Source: Oscillospiraceae bacterium (lineage in GTDB: Bacteria > Bacillota > Clostridia > Oscillospirales > Oscillospiraceae). From it: 37,276 nt of DNA. Below, in pieces: positions 1 to 8,444 of the stretch. The position numbers and the translations under genes are program-made. The notes under the pieces were generated by a model that was given only the letters and a program-made list of their open reading frames with translations, searched no databases and had not been told where the DNA came from. Each line of letters begins with the position of its first letter. Within the stretch, counting starts at the first letter, position 1. The stretch spans positions 1-37,276 of the forward strand of contig CACZPK010000051.1 in assembly GCA_902783035.1 (NCBI GenBank), given 5' to 3'.

Positions 1-2
1 CC

Positions 3-968
3 ACCATCCAGACGATCGTCAACCTGTCCGATGACCCGCAGATGAAGGCGATCATCGTCAACCAGGCGGTGCCCGGCACCACCGAGGCGTTCCGCAAGAT
101 CAAGGAGCGTCGCCCCGACATCCTCTGCATCGCCGGCGAGTCCCATGAGGACCTGCCCGAGATCGGCTCCGCTGCCGATCTGGTGTGCAACAACGACTTC
201 GTCGCGCGCGGCTATCTGATCATCCGCACCGCGCATGAGCTGGGCTGCGACACCTTCGTGCACATCTCCTTCCCGCGCCACATGTCCTATGAGACCATGA
301 GCCGCCGCGTGGCGATCATGAAGGCCGCGTGCGAGGAGTTCGGCATGAGCTTCGTGCTTGAGACCGCTCCCGACCCCACCACCGACGTCGGCGTTGCGGG
401 TGCGCAGGCCTATATCCTGGAGAAGGTTCCCGAGTGGGTCGAGAAGTACGGCGAGAAGGCCGCTTACTTCTGCACCAACGACGCCCACACCGAGCCGCTG
501 CTCAAGCAGCTGCTTGAATACGGCGGTTACTTCATCGAGGCTGACCTGCCCTCCCCGACCATGGGTTATCCCGGCGCGCTGGGTATCGACCTGACCGCTG
601 AGGCGGGCGACTATGCCAAGATCCTTGAGAAGGTTGAAGCTGCCATCGTGGAGAAGGGCGGCGCCGGCAAGTTCGGCACCTGGGCCTACTCCTACGGTTA
701 CACCGTTTCCGCCGGCCTTGCCCAGCATGCGATGAACGTCATCAAGGGCGAGAGCGAGCTGGCCGATATCGACGATATCGCCAAGGCGTACGAGGTCTTC
801 TCCCCCGGCGCTGCGTGGAACGGCTCCAACTACACCAACGCGGAGACCGGCGTGAAGGCGGACAACACCTTCCTGGTCTATCAGGACACCTATATCATGG
901 GCAACCCGGGCAAGTATATGGGCTCTACCTCTGTTGAGGTCCCCGAGAGGTACTTTACCATCAAGTAA
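3..968 (+). CDS. DUF3798-family substrate-binding protein of an ABC importer (5' end missing)
   Basis: The frame is open from base 3, so the N-terminus, including any lipoprotein signal, lies outside the window. The visible 321 residues look like the DUF3798 family, predicted extracytoplasmic binding proteins with a type-I periplasmic-binding fold. Recognisable stretches are the HISFPRHMSYE segment, the AYFCTNDAHTEPLLKQ segment and a C-terminal NPGKYMGSTSVEVPERYF. The family assignment is from memory. It is followed by a double-ATPase protein and two BPD_transp_2 permeases, the architecture of sugar/nucleoside-type importers, so it probably captures a small polar solute for them. The ligand is unknown. 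A GNRA-capped hairpin separates it from the ATPase gene, which would favour higher levels of the binding protein than of the membrane components. The internal ATG at 42 is not a credible start because homologous-looking sequence continues upstream of it. Confidence 0.82.
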   Translation, partial: TIQTIVNLSDDPQMKAIIVNQAVPGTTEAFRKIKERRPDILCIAGESHEDLPEIGSAADLVCNNDFVARGYLIIRTAHELGCDTFVHISFPRHMSYETMSRRVAIMKAACEEFGMSFVLETAPDPTTDVGVAGAQAYILEKVPEWVEKYGEKAAYFCTNDAHTEPLLKQLLEYGGYFIEADLPSPTMGYPGALGIDLTAEAGDYAKILEKVEAAIVEKGGAGKFGTWAYSYGYTVSAGLAQHAMNVIKGESELADIDDIAKAYEVFSPGAAWNGSNYTNAETGVKADNTFLVYQDTYIMGNPGKYMGSTSVEVPERYFTIK

Positions 969-998
969 GCGAACGGTACGGTAGCTTTTGCGTCTTGG

Positions 999-1026
999 AA
1001 CGGGAGGGAGGCAACTCCCTCCCGTT
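999..1026 (+). terminator. Intercistronic GNRA hairpin between binding-protein and ATPase genes
   Basis: A perfect 12-bp stem (999-1010 with 1015-1026) is closed by the tetraloop GCAA. Only two T residues follow, then TCGGCG, so it is a poor rho-independent terminator. It more likely acts as a 3' stabilising or partial-attenuation hairpin between the solute-binding gene and the rest of the importer operon. No other gene or clear promoter was seen in 969-1088. Confidence 0.7.
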
Positions 1027-1088
1027 TCGGCGTCAAATTCTGATACGTTTCGGCGCCGCCGGATCGAGACGGCGCATGGAGGATAACT

Positions 1089-2675
1089 ATGAGCAACGCT
1101 CCACTTCTGGAGATGAGGAACATCAAGAAGGACTTTTTCGGCAATCAGGTTCTTGAGGACATCAACCTGACGCTTCGCGCGGGCGAAGTGCTGGGCCTGT
1201 GCGGTGAGAACGGCGCCGGAAAGAGCACCCTGATGAAGATCCTCTTTGGTATGGACGTGATCCGGGAAACCGGCGGTTACGGCGGAGACATCCTTCTCGA
1301 CGGCGAGAAGGTGGATTTCGCCACGCCCTTTGAGGCGCTCGCCGCAGGCATCGGCATGGTCCATCAGGAGTTCTCCCTGATCCCCGGCTTTACCGCCACG
1401 GAGAACATCCTGCTGAATCGCGAACCCACCAAGCACAGCGTTCTGTCGGAAATCTTCGGCGAACGTCTGGATACTTTGAATCATAAAGAGATGGACGTGC
1501 GCAGCGCCGCCGCCATCGAAAAGATGGGCGTTCACATTGATGCGGATATGACCATCAACAGCATGCCCGTCGGTCATAAGCAGTTTACCGAGATTGCCCG
1601 CGAGCTGAGTAAGGAACAGCTCAAGCTCCTGATTCTCGACGAGCCGACCGCCGTGCTGACGGAGAAGGAGGCCGAGGCGCTTCTGGATTCCATCCGCGGC
1701 ATGTCCGCGCGCGGCATTGCGGTCATCTTCATCACGCACCGCCTGCACGAGATCCTCTCTGTGTGCAGCAAGGTCATCGTCATGCGCGACGGCCGCGTGG
1801 TGCAGGATTGCCCCGCGGCGGAGACCTCCGTGGAGGAGATCACCCGCAACATGGTCGGACGCAACGTGGAGACCGGCGGAGCGCAGCGTGAGGTGCGCGA
1901 CGTCAGCGGTTTCCGCACGGCCATGTCCATCCGCAAGCTCTGGGTGGACATGCCCGGCGAGACGGTGCGCTGCGTCGACCTCGACGTGAAAGAGGGAGAG
2001 ATCCTTGGCATCGGCGGACTTGCCGGCCAGGGCAAGCTCGGCATTCCCAACGGCATCATGGGACTGTACGAAGCGGGCGGCAGCGTCACCTTCGACGGGC
2101 AGGAGATCCCGCTGGGCAGCCCGCGCAGATGCCTCGACGCCTCGCTGGCCTTCGTCTCGGAAGACCGCCGCGGCGTGGGACTGCTGCTGGACGAATCGCT
2201 GGAGTGGAACGTCTCCTTCCCGGCCATGCAGATCCAGAACAAGTTCCTGAAAAAGTACCTCGGCGGTCTCGTCAAGTGGCGCGACGAGAAAGAGATCTAC
2301 GCCGTGACAAAGAAGTACATCGACGAGCTTGCCATCAAGTGCACCAGCAGCAAGCAGAAGGCAAAGGAGCTTTCCGGCGGCAACCAGCAGAAGATCTGCC
2401 TGGCCAAGGCATTCGCGCTGGAGCCGAAGTTCCTGTTCGTCTCCGAGCCGACGCGCGGCATTGACGTGGGCGCGAAGGCGCTGGTGCTCGAATCGCTGCG
2501 CAAATTCAACCGCGACAGCGGCGTCACCGTTGTGATGATCTCCTCGGAGCTTGAGGAGCTGCGCTCGATCTGCGACCGCATTGCCATCGTATCCGGCGGC
2601 CGCATCGCGGGCATTCTGCCGGCCACGGCGTCCAGCGAAGAGCTGGGTATGCTGATGGTCAGCAAGGTCGTGTAA
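1089..2675 (+). CDS. Double-ATPase subunit of a sugar/nucleoside-type ABC importer
   Basis: This 528-residue cytoplasmic protein has two ABC domains in tandem, as in RbsA/MglA/YufO-type importers. Domain 1 (about 5-255) has Walker A GENGAGKST, Q-loop HQEFSLIP, Walker B LLILDEPTA and H-loop FITHRLHE, but its signature region reads VGHKQ rather than LSGGQ. Domain 2 (about 265-525) has a degenerate Walker A (GGLAGQGKLGIPNG), as is usual for this family, and a good LSGGNQQK signature. Its Walker B reads FVSEPTRG, with the metal-coordinating Asp replaced by Ser while the catalytic Glu is kept. GGAGGA at 1079-1084 sets the start. It should drive the two permeases encoded immediately downstream, with the binding protein upstream supplying substrate. 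The substrate cannot be read from the sequence. Confidence 0.93.
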   Translation: MSNAPLLEMRNIKKDFFGNQVLEDINLTLRAGEVLGLCGENGAGKSTLMKILFGMDVIRETGGYGGDILLDGEKVDFATPFEALAAGIGMVHQEFSLIPGFTATENILLNREPTKHSVLSEIFGERLDTLNHKEMDVRSAAAIEKMGVHIDADMTINSMPVGHKQFTEIARELSKEQLKLLILDEPTAVLTEKEAEALLDSIRGMSARGIAVIFITHRLHEILSVCSKVIVMRDGRVVQDCPAAETSVEEITRNMVGRNVETGGAQREVRDVSGFRTAMSIRKLWVDMPGETVRCVDLDVKEGEILGIGGLAGQGKLGIPNGIMGLYEAGGSVTFDGQEIPLGSPRRCLDASLAFVSEDRRGVGLLLDESLEWNVSFPAMQIQNKFLKKYLGGLVKWRDEKEIYAVTKKYIDELAIKCTSSKQKAKELSGGNQQKICLAKAFALEPKFLFVSEPTRGIDVGAKALVLESLRKFNRDSGVTVVMISSELEELRSICDRIAIVSGGRIAGILPATASSEELGMLMVSKVV

Positions 2676-2690
2676 AGGAGGGTGTGAACG

Positions 2691-3767
2691 ATGCGTGAAA
2701 ACTTGGCGGAGCGCAATACGCTCTCCGGACGCGTCCGTGCGGCGGCAAACGCCTTCGGACTGCCGCGCCTGATCATCGCGGGCTTCCTCCTGCTGATGTT
2801 CATTGTCGCGCCCTTCGTCGGCAACGACTTCTGGACGCAGATTTCCAATGTCATCAACCGCTTCAGCTGGAACGCGATCCTTGTGCTTGCCATGGTGCCG
2901 ATGATCCACTCCGGCTGCGGCCTTAACTTCGGCTTGCCGCTGGGCATCATCTCGGGCCTGCTGGGCGCGACGCTGTCCATCGAGTGCGGCTTTACCGGCA
3001 CCCTGAGCTTTTTTGCCGCGATCCTGATTGCGACGCCGATCTCCGTTGTGCTTGGCGCAGGCTATGGCTGGCTGCTCAACAAGATCAAGGGCGGCGAGAT
3101 GATGATCGCGACCTATGTTGGCTTTTCTTCGGTCTCGTTTATGTGCATGATGTGGCTGCTGCTGCCGTACCACAGCCCGACGATGGTCTGGGGCTTCGCG
3201 GGCAAGGGCCTGCGTACCACGATTTCGCTTGAGGGCTTCTATGACAAGGCGCTGGCGGGCTTTTGGCAGATCAAAATCGGCACGCTGGAGATCCCGACCG
3301 GTACGCTGCTGTTCTTTGCGCTGATGGCGTTTTTGATGTGGGCTTTCCTGCACACCAAGACCGGCACGGCGATGACCGCTGTCGGTTCCAACCCGACGTT
3401 TGCGAAGGCGGCGGGCGTCAACGTCGACCGGATGCGCCTGCTGTCCGTGATCCTCTCCACCTGGCTGGGTGCGCTGGGCATCCTCGTCTATGAGCAGGGT
3501 TTCGGCTTTATCCAGCTCTACAATGCGCCGTTCTATATGGCGCTGCCCGCCGTGTCCGCCATTCTCATCGGCGGCGCGAGCGTCAACAAGGCGTCCATCG
3601 CCAACGTGCTCATCGGAACGTTCCTGTTCCAGGGCATGGTTACCATGACGCCGACGGTCATGAACTCGGTTATCCACATGGATATGAGCGAGGTTATCCG
3701 CGTCGTCGTTTCGCAGGGTATGATCCTCTACGCCCTGACGCGTAAAACGGAAGGAGGCGGACGCTGA
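2691..3767 (+). CDS. ABC importer permease, BPD_transp_2 family (first)
   Basis: This 358-residue polytopic membrane protein has about nine to ten hydrophobic helices. It carries the family's cytoplasmic-loop signature near residues 230-245 (TAVGSNPTFAKAAGVNVDR), which resembles the AVGxNxxAAxxAGI motif of RbsC/YufP-type permeases that docks on the ATPase. A later ILIGGASVNKASIANVLIGT segment is also typical. An AAAGGAGGG ribosome site overlaps the stop codon of the ATPase gene. The stop codon shares one base with the ATG of the next permease (TGATG), so the two are translationally coupled. It probably forms a heterodimeric channel with the second permease. Specificity is unknown. Confidence 0.92.
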   Translation: MRENLAERNTLSGRVRAAANAFGLPRLIIAGFLLLMFIVAPFVGNDFWTQISNVINRFSWNAILVLAMVPMIHSGCGLNFGLPLGIISGLLGATLSIECGFTGTLSFFAAILIATPISVVLGAGYGWLLNKIKGGEMMIATYVGFSSVSFMCMMWLLLPYHSPTMVWGFAGKGLRTTISLEGFYDKALAGFWQIKIGTLEIPTGTLLFFALMAFLMWAFLHTKTGTAMTAVGSNPTFAKAAGVNVDRMRLLSVILSTWLGALGILVYEQGFGFIQLYNAPFYMALPAVSAILIGGASVNKASIANVLIGTFLFQGMVTMTPTVMNSVIHMDMSEVIRVVVSQGMILYALTRKTEGGGR

Positions 3768-4900
3768 TGGAAGAGAAAAAGAGTTTTGGCGCTGCGGCGC
3801 TGGAATTTGCGAGCAACAACATCGTTCCCATCCTGTTCGTCGTGATCTGCGCGGTCTGCATTCCGCTTTCCGGCTTTTCCGTGAGCTACCTGCTCAACGA
3901 GATCGTCACGCGCATGGGGCGCAATATTTTCCTGATCCTCTGCCTGCTGATCCCCATTATGGCGGGCATGGGCTTGAACTTTGCCATGACGCTTGGCGCC
4001 ATGGCGGGCGAGATTGCACTGATCTTCGTCGCCGACTGGCAGATCTGGGGCATCCCGGGCGTCGTGCTGGCCATGATCCTGCAAATTCCGTTTTCCATCC
4101 TGCTGGGCCTGCTGTGCGGTAGCATTCTCAACCGTGCAAAGGGCCGCGAGATGATCACCAGCTACATCATCAGTTTCTTCCTCAACGGTCTGTATCAGCT
4201 GGTGGTGCTGTTCATGATGGGTCCGATCATCCCGATCAAGCACTTCTCCATCAAGCTGCCGCGCGGCTACGGTATCCGCAATACGGTGAGCCTGCTCAAC
4301 ATGCGCCAGTGCCTCGACAATGTGTTCGCCGTTACCATCGGCGGCGTCAAGATCCCGGTGCTGACCTTCCTGATCATCGCCGTGCTGTGCCTGTTCATCG
4401 TCTGGTTCCGCAAGACGAAGCTGGGACAGGACATGCGTGCCGTTGGCCAGGACATGGAGGTCGCGCGCGACGCGGGCATCCATGTGGAGCGCACACGCCT
4501 GATCTCCATCGTGATCTCCACGGTCATGGCGGGATTTGGCATGATTATTTACCTTCAGAACATGGGTAACATTGCCACCTATTCCTCCCACTCCCAGATC
4601 GGCATGTTCTGCATTGCCGCGCTGCTGGTGGGCGGTGCAAGCGTGGACAGGGCGAGCATCGGCAACGTCTTCCTCGGCGTTATTTTGTTCCATACGATGT
4701 TCATCGTGGCGCCCCGTGCCGGCGCGGCGATCACCGGCGACTCGATGATCGGCGAATACTTCCGCGTGTTCTGCTCCTACGGCGTCATCACCATCGCGCT
4801 CGTGATGTATGAGACGAAAAAACGCCGCAACAAGAGCAAGACCGCGCAGGAGCTGGCGCGCGCCGCGGCAGAGGAAACGGCGAAGGAGGCGGCGAAATGA
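3767..4900 (+). CDS. ABC importer permease, BPD_transp_2 family (second)
   Basis: This 377-residue polytopic membrane protein is paralogous in plan to the preceding gene. It has hydrophobic helices throughout, the docking-loop signature RAVGQDMEVARDAGIHVER near residues 223-241, and a GGASVDRASIGNVFLG segment near 283-298. The C-terminus (about 350-377) is a charged, Ala/Lys/Glu-rich cytoplasmic tail that probably forms a short helix. The start overlaps the upstream stop by one base and the end overlaps the next gene by four bases (ATGA). It is therefore part of one tightly coupled importer operon and most likely the partner half of the transmembrane channel. Confidence 0.92.
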   Translation: MEEKKSFGAAALEFASNNIVPILFVVICAVCIPLSGFSVSYLLNEIVTRMGRNIFLILCLLIPIMAGMGLNFAMTLGAMAGEIALIFVADWQIWGIPGVVLAMILQIPFSILLGLLCGSILNRAKGREMITSYIISFFLNGLYQLVVLFMMGPIIPIKHFSIKLPRGYGIRNTVSLLNMRQCLDNVFAVTIGGVKIPVLTFLIIAVLCLFIVWFRKTKLGQDMRAVGQDMEVARDAGIHVERTRLISIVISTVMAGFGMIIYLQNMGNIATYSSHSQIGMFCIAALLVGGASVDRASIGNVFLGVILFHTMFIVAPRAGAAITGDSMIGEYFRVFCSYGVITIALVMYETKKRRNKSKTAQELARAAAEETAKEAAK

Positions 4901-5397
4901 AAAACGGAAAAGCGCTTTTTGCGCGCGCTGCCTTCGTGCTGGTGCTGCTTGCCATCGGCGGCGTGATGATGGTCATCGGCCGCGGACATACGGTTTATCT
5001 CGACAACAAAAAGCTGGAGTACAACGGCCAGACCTACGGTACGCCCTATAAGGTCGAGGTCTACGTCAACGGCGAGAAGGTCGCCAAGCTCTATGACCGC
5101 GAGCGCGGCATGGCGACCTGCATCGGCCAGACGTTCCGCATGACGCTGGACATTACGCAGGAAAAGGGAGGCGACAAGACCACCCAAAGCTATACGATCC
5201 AGCTGCCCTACAACATGGACGGCGTTATCATCAATCTGCCGGCGTATCTGGCGGGGCTTGGCGAGGACGCGTACCTCAGTGAGTTCATTCCCTCGCCCGA
5301 AGAGGCGGTCCCGGAGGAGACCGAGACGCCCGGCGGCGAAGAGGGATTTGAAATGCCCAGCATGGAGGAAAGCACCGAAATGCCATCCAGCACCTGA
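4897..5397 (+). CDS. Small membrane-anchored protein of the ABC importer operon
   Basis: This is a 166-residue protein that I do not recognise confidently; it may be the DUF6672-type protein that accompanies such importers, a low-confidence recollection. Visible features are a short basic N-terminus, one membrane helix at about residues 6-26, an extracytoplasmic, probably beta-rich domain at about 30-130 (YLDNKKLEYNGQTY, KVEVYVNGEKVAKLYDRERG), and an acidic Pro/Glu/Ser/Met tail at about 130-166. The ATG overlaps the permease stop by four bases, so translation is coupled to the transporter. Position and topology suggest an accessory role at the outer face of the importer, which is inference. 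A strong terminator follows at once. Confidence 0.8.
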   Translation: MKNGKALFARAAFVLVLLAIGGVMMVIGRGHTVYLDNKKLEYNGQTYGTPYKVEVYVNGEKVAKLYDRERGMATCIGQTFRMTLDITQEKGGDKTTQSYTIQLPYNMDGVIINLPAYLAGLGEDAYLSEFIPSPEEAVPEETETPGGEEGFEMPSMEESTEMPSST

Positions 5398-5407
5398 TAT
5401 CCCATGC

Positions 5408-5441
5408 AAAACCACCCGTTTTCGGCGGGTGGTTTTGTTTT
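5408..5441 (+). terminator. Intrinsic terminator of the ABC importer operon
   Basis: An 11-bp perfect stem (5408-5418 with 5426-5436) has a 7-nt loop and is followed by GTTTT. The T-rich right arm also contributes to the U tract. It lies 10 bases after the last stop codon of the operon. Confidence 0.9.
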
Positions 5442-5447
5442 GCCCGG

Positions 5448-5476
5448 TGGACTTTTGTCACAAGATGTGGTAAAAT
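5448..5476 (+). promoter_or_regulatory. Extended -10 promoter for the InlB-repeat/SLH gene
   Basis: The -35 is TGGACT (5448-5453), followed by a 17-bp spacer, then an extended -10 TGG-TAAAAT (5468-5476). The weak -35 fits an extended -10 promoter. The same GTGGACTTTT context recurs at the promoter near 14990. Confidence 0.6.
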
Positions 5477-5537
5477 CACTCTAATGGCGCTTTACGACTG
5501 CGGCAGATCATGAGAATCTAACGATACGGGAGGGCAC

Positions 5538-7892
5538 ATGATGAACAAGCGGATCGGGAATTGGATGCTGGCGGTTGTCCTCCTTTTTGTCCTGCTGCCC
5601 GTTTTGACCACGCATACGCAGGCGGCGAATACCGTCACTGTCAGTTATGACGGCAATGGCGGCGTGGGTACGATGACGCCGCAGACTGTGACAAAGGGCA
5701 CCAAGGTCCAGCTGAAGGCGAACGGCTTTACCCGCGACGGTTACACCTTCCAGAACTGGAACACCAAAAAGGATGGCCTCGGGGCTGTTTACGCGGTGGG
5801 CGCGGATGTCACGCCCTATGCCGATATCTGCTTTTATGCGCAGTGGATTTCAAACAGTGTCACTGTGACCTTTGACGCCAATGACGGCACAACGGCAAGA
5901 GAGTCGCAGGCGATCCCGCGCAACACGGCGACGAAGCTGAATACCGGCGTGTTTTCGCGCAGCGGCTACAGCCTTCTGACATGGAACACGGCGGCGGACG
6001 GCTCCGGCACGGATTACGCGGACGGGCAGAGCGTTACCCTGAGCAGCAACATCACACTCTATGCGATCTGGAGCCCTTGCATCACCTTTTACGCCAATGA
6101 TGACACGAGCGGGAAATACGTGCAGATGCTCAAGAGCGGAGATACGACGGCAACGCTGACGGCAAACAAGTTTTCTGCCCGGGGCCGGGACTTTCTGGAG
6201 TGGAACACGCGCTCAGGAGGCTCGGGAACGTCTTATCGAAATAAGGACACCATTACGGTCGGCGCCGGTGCGACGCAGCATATTTCGCTTTATGCCCAGT
6301 GGTCTTTCCACCATTACACCGTGGTTTTCGACCCCAACGGTGGCAGCGGGGACATGTCGGATCAGGAGTTTACCTACGGCTATTCGCAGAGACTGTATGC
6401 CAACAACTTTGAGTATGAGGGGCGAACCTTCCGCGGCTGGGCAACGAGCGCGGATGGCTCACGCGTGTATAATGACCGCGAATCGGTCATGAACCTCAGC
6501 GCGATCGACGGCGATACCGTTACGCTGTACGCCGTGTGGAGCGGCTCTTCCAGTTACGACACCGTGATCCAGCTCCGACGGGGCAACACCAGCTACGGCA
6601 GGGAAGAGAGCAGCTCCGGAAGCCGGTACCGGTTTTCCAGGCCGCGCACCGGAGCCTACAATCTGGTGATCGAAAGCGGCAACCGGACGATGACGAGCCT
6701 TGTCGTCGCAACGGGGAGCGATGTGACAGGAACGGCGAAATTCCCGAACGCGATGGTCAACTCCGTTCTTGTTGTGCGCAGCAATACACCGGACGTGGTG
6801 GTCGGTTATCTGGACGATGCAGTCTACGACATGCGCAAAAGCGGTTCCACGGTCACGCTGCGCATGATCATCGGAAAGGTAAGCGAAAACAGCACGGGCA
6901 GCCAGTTCAGCGCCATCCGTGCGGTGAGCGGGAACCGGTCGCTGACGTTTTACGACCTTACGCTGCAAAAGCTTATCAACGGTTCGGAGGACAGGAACTT
7001 TACCGGAGAGACAGACGCAAACCTGAAGATATACCTGCCCTATGTCAGCATCACGGGCCTTGAGCCGGTCGTTTACCGCTGGCATAACGGTGTGGTGGAC
7101 ACGCTGACGACCGATGCGCGCAATGATGAGTATGTTGCCATCGAGGAGGGCATGGCGGTGGTGCATGCGCGGAAGTTTTCCACTTACGCGCTGGGCTACG
7201 CGGAGGTTTCCAATCAGCCGCAGTCGCAGTCTCAAACAAGCGTGACCGTGACGCCGGACGGGACGATTGCCGTAAAATCCCCGTACTACGTTTCCTGCCA
7301 GTATGACGACAGCTGCCCCATCAGCCGCTTTTATGTGGACAGCAGCCCTTCCGCCTGGTATCATGACGGTGTGCACTGGGCGCTGGAAAAGAACATCATG
7401 AACGGCTACAGCCCGCACACCTTCGCGCCCGATGACCGGATCACGCGCGCGGGACTTGTGACGATGCTCTGGCGGCTGTCCGGGAACCCTGCCGGCACCG
7501 CGCAGCTCAAGTTTAAGGACGTTCCCGCCAATGCATGGTACACCAATGCCGTGCGCTGGGCGGTCGGTGCGGGCATCGTAACCGGCAGCAACGCGCGAAC
7601 CTTCTCTCCGGACGAGGCGATCACGCGGGAAGAGCTTTCGGTGATGCTTTACCGCCACGCGAAGTACAAAGGCGTCCGGACGGACGACCTGTGGACGCTT
7701 CTCGCCGGCTATCAGGACACGTCCGATGTGAGCAGCTGGTCGTATGACGCCATCTGCTGGCTGACGCGCAACGGCATCCTCACCGGTACAACGACCGGGG
7801 ACGGCGAAATACGGCTCAACCCGCGCAGCGCGTCGAGCCGCGCCCAGACCGCGACGATCCTGATGCGCTACTGGAACGGGGTTATGCGCTGA
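5538..7892 (+). CDS. Secreted InlB-repeat and SLH-domain surface protein
   Basis: This is a 784-residue exported protein. Residues 1-30 form a signal peptide with a hydrophobic core at about 10-22 and an AQA-like end (THTQAA). Four Listeria-Bacteroides (InlB B-type, Flg_new) repeats follow at about 32-103, 108-178, 181-255 and 259-334. Each runs from a V/ITVxFDxNGG-like start to a LYAxW ending, with a central GYxFxxWNT-like motif. Residues 340-590 are an unassigned beta-rich region. Three SLH domains occupy about 598-650, 658-712 and 725-782, with DVPANAWYTNAV and ITREELSVMLYR as their clearest motifs; they should bind secondary cell-wall polymer. The protein is probably displayed on the surface as an adhesin or scaffold. 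Two ATGs (5538, 5541) follow GGGAGGG at 5528-5534, and 5541 has the more normal spacing. It is monocistronic, with its own promoter and terminator. Confidence 0.9.
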   Translation: MMNKRIGNWMLAVVLLFVLLPVLTTHTQAANTVTVSYDGNGGVGTMTPQTVTKGTKVQLKANGFTRDGYTFQNWNTKKDGLGAVYAVGADVTPYADICFYAQWISNSVTVTFDANDGTTARESQAIPRNTATKLNTGVFSRSGYSLLTWNTAADGSGTDYADGQSVTLSSNITLYAIWSPCITFYANDDTSGKYVQMLKSGDTTATLTANKFSARGRDFLEWNTRSGGSGTSYRNKDTITVGAGATQHISLYAQWSFHHYTVVFDPNGGSGDMSDQEFTYGYSQRLYANNFEYEGRTFRGWATSADGSRVYNDRESVMNLSAIDGDTVTLYAVWSGSSSYDTVIQLRRGNTSYGREESSSGSRYRFSRPRTGAYNLVIESGNRTMTSLVVATGSDVTGTAKFPNAMVNSVLVVRSNTPDVVVGYLDDAVYDMRKSGSTVTLRMIIGKVSENSTGSQFSAIRAVSGNRSLTFYDLTLQKLINGSEDRNFTGETDANLKIYLPYVSITGLEPVVYRWHNGVVDTLTTDARNDEYVAIEEGMAVVHARKFSTYALGYAEVSNQPQSQSQTSVTVTPDGTIAVKSPYYVSCQYDDSCPISRFYVDSSPSAWYHDGVHWALEKNIMNGYSPHTFAPDDRITRAGLVTMLWRLSGNPAGTAQLKFKDVPANAWYTNAVRWAVGAGIVTGSNARTFSPDEAITREELSVMLYRHAKYKGVRTDDLWTLLAGYQDTSDVSSWSYDAICWLTRNGILTGTTTGDGEIRLNPRSASSRAQTATILMRYWNGVMR

Positions 7893-7903
7893 ACCAAACG
7901 ATA

Positions 7904-7938
7904 AAGGACGCGATGGAATGCACTTCCGTCGCGTCCTT
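7904..7938. terminator. Bidirectional terminator between convergent genes
   Basis: A 15-bp stem (7904-7918 with 7924-7938) with one G-T wobble and the loop TGCAC is flanked by AT-rich ends. It serves the SLH gene on the plus strand and the CYTH gene on the minus strand. Confidence 0.88.
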
Positions 7939-7952
7939 AATTTGTGTGCAGA

Positions 7953-8432
7953 TCACTTGCCCAACCGCGTCTGTTTCCAGTAGCCCTTCATGCGGAAACC
8001 CTGCTCCTCGGTGGTTTCCGTGCCGAACCAGGCGGGCGGCTCGAAGGCGCGCGCAGCCTCCAGCGAGGGGAACTCCACTTCCGCGTAGGTGAAGGAAGAG
8101 TCCATGCCCGCATCCACGGTGGAATACTCCAGCTCATATCCGTGGTAGTCATAGGTACGGTGGTCCTTGACGATGGGCGCGCAGCCTCCGGTCATGCGCA
8201 GCAGGATCTCGTATTCCTCCGCACTGAGCGGCTTGATAATCTCCTCCCGTGCAAGCGTGCCTTCGGACTTGATCGTCAGGTCATAGGTTGCCCAGCCGCC
8301 GCCCATCAGGTCTTCGTATTTCCGAATGCGCACCTCCGGCTCCAGCGACAGATAGCTCTGTGAAATGCGGGCGTGCGAAAGCGGCGGGAGCTTCGGCTCG
8401 CCCTGCATGTGCCATTTGCGTTCGATTTCCAT
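7953..8432 (-). CDS. CYTH-domain triphosphate tunnel metalloenzyme
   Basis: This 159-residue cytoplasmic protein opens with MEIERKW, the ExExK metal and triphosphate-binding signature of CYTH enzymes. Alternating charged strands follow, including RIRKYED, YDLTIKSEG, RTYDYHGYELEYSTVD and FTYAEVEF, whose basic and acidic residues face into the tunnel in this fold. Bacterial members hydrolyse inorganic tripolyphosphate or nucleoside triphosphates, or cyclise ATP; the exact substrate cannot be told here. The length is normal for a stand-alone CYTH protein. Its start lies 12 bases after the end of the deacylase gene, and AGGAGA sits in that gap, so it is the last gene of a three-gene operon. No functional link to the deacylase is obvious. 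Confidence 0.85.
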   Translation of the reverse strand: MEIERKWHMQGEPKLPPLSHARISQSYLSLEPEVRIRKYEDLMGGGWATYDLTIKSEGTLAREEIIKPLSAEEYEILLRMTGGCAPIVKDHRTYDYHGYELEYSTVDAGMDSSFTYAEVEFPSLEAARAFEPPAWFGTETTEEQGFRMKGYWKQTRLGK

Positions 8433-8444
8433 ATGCGTTCTCCT

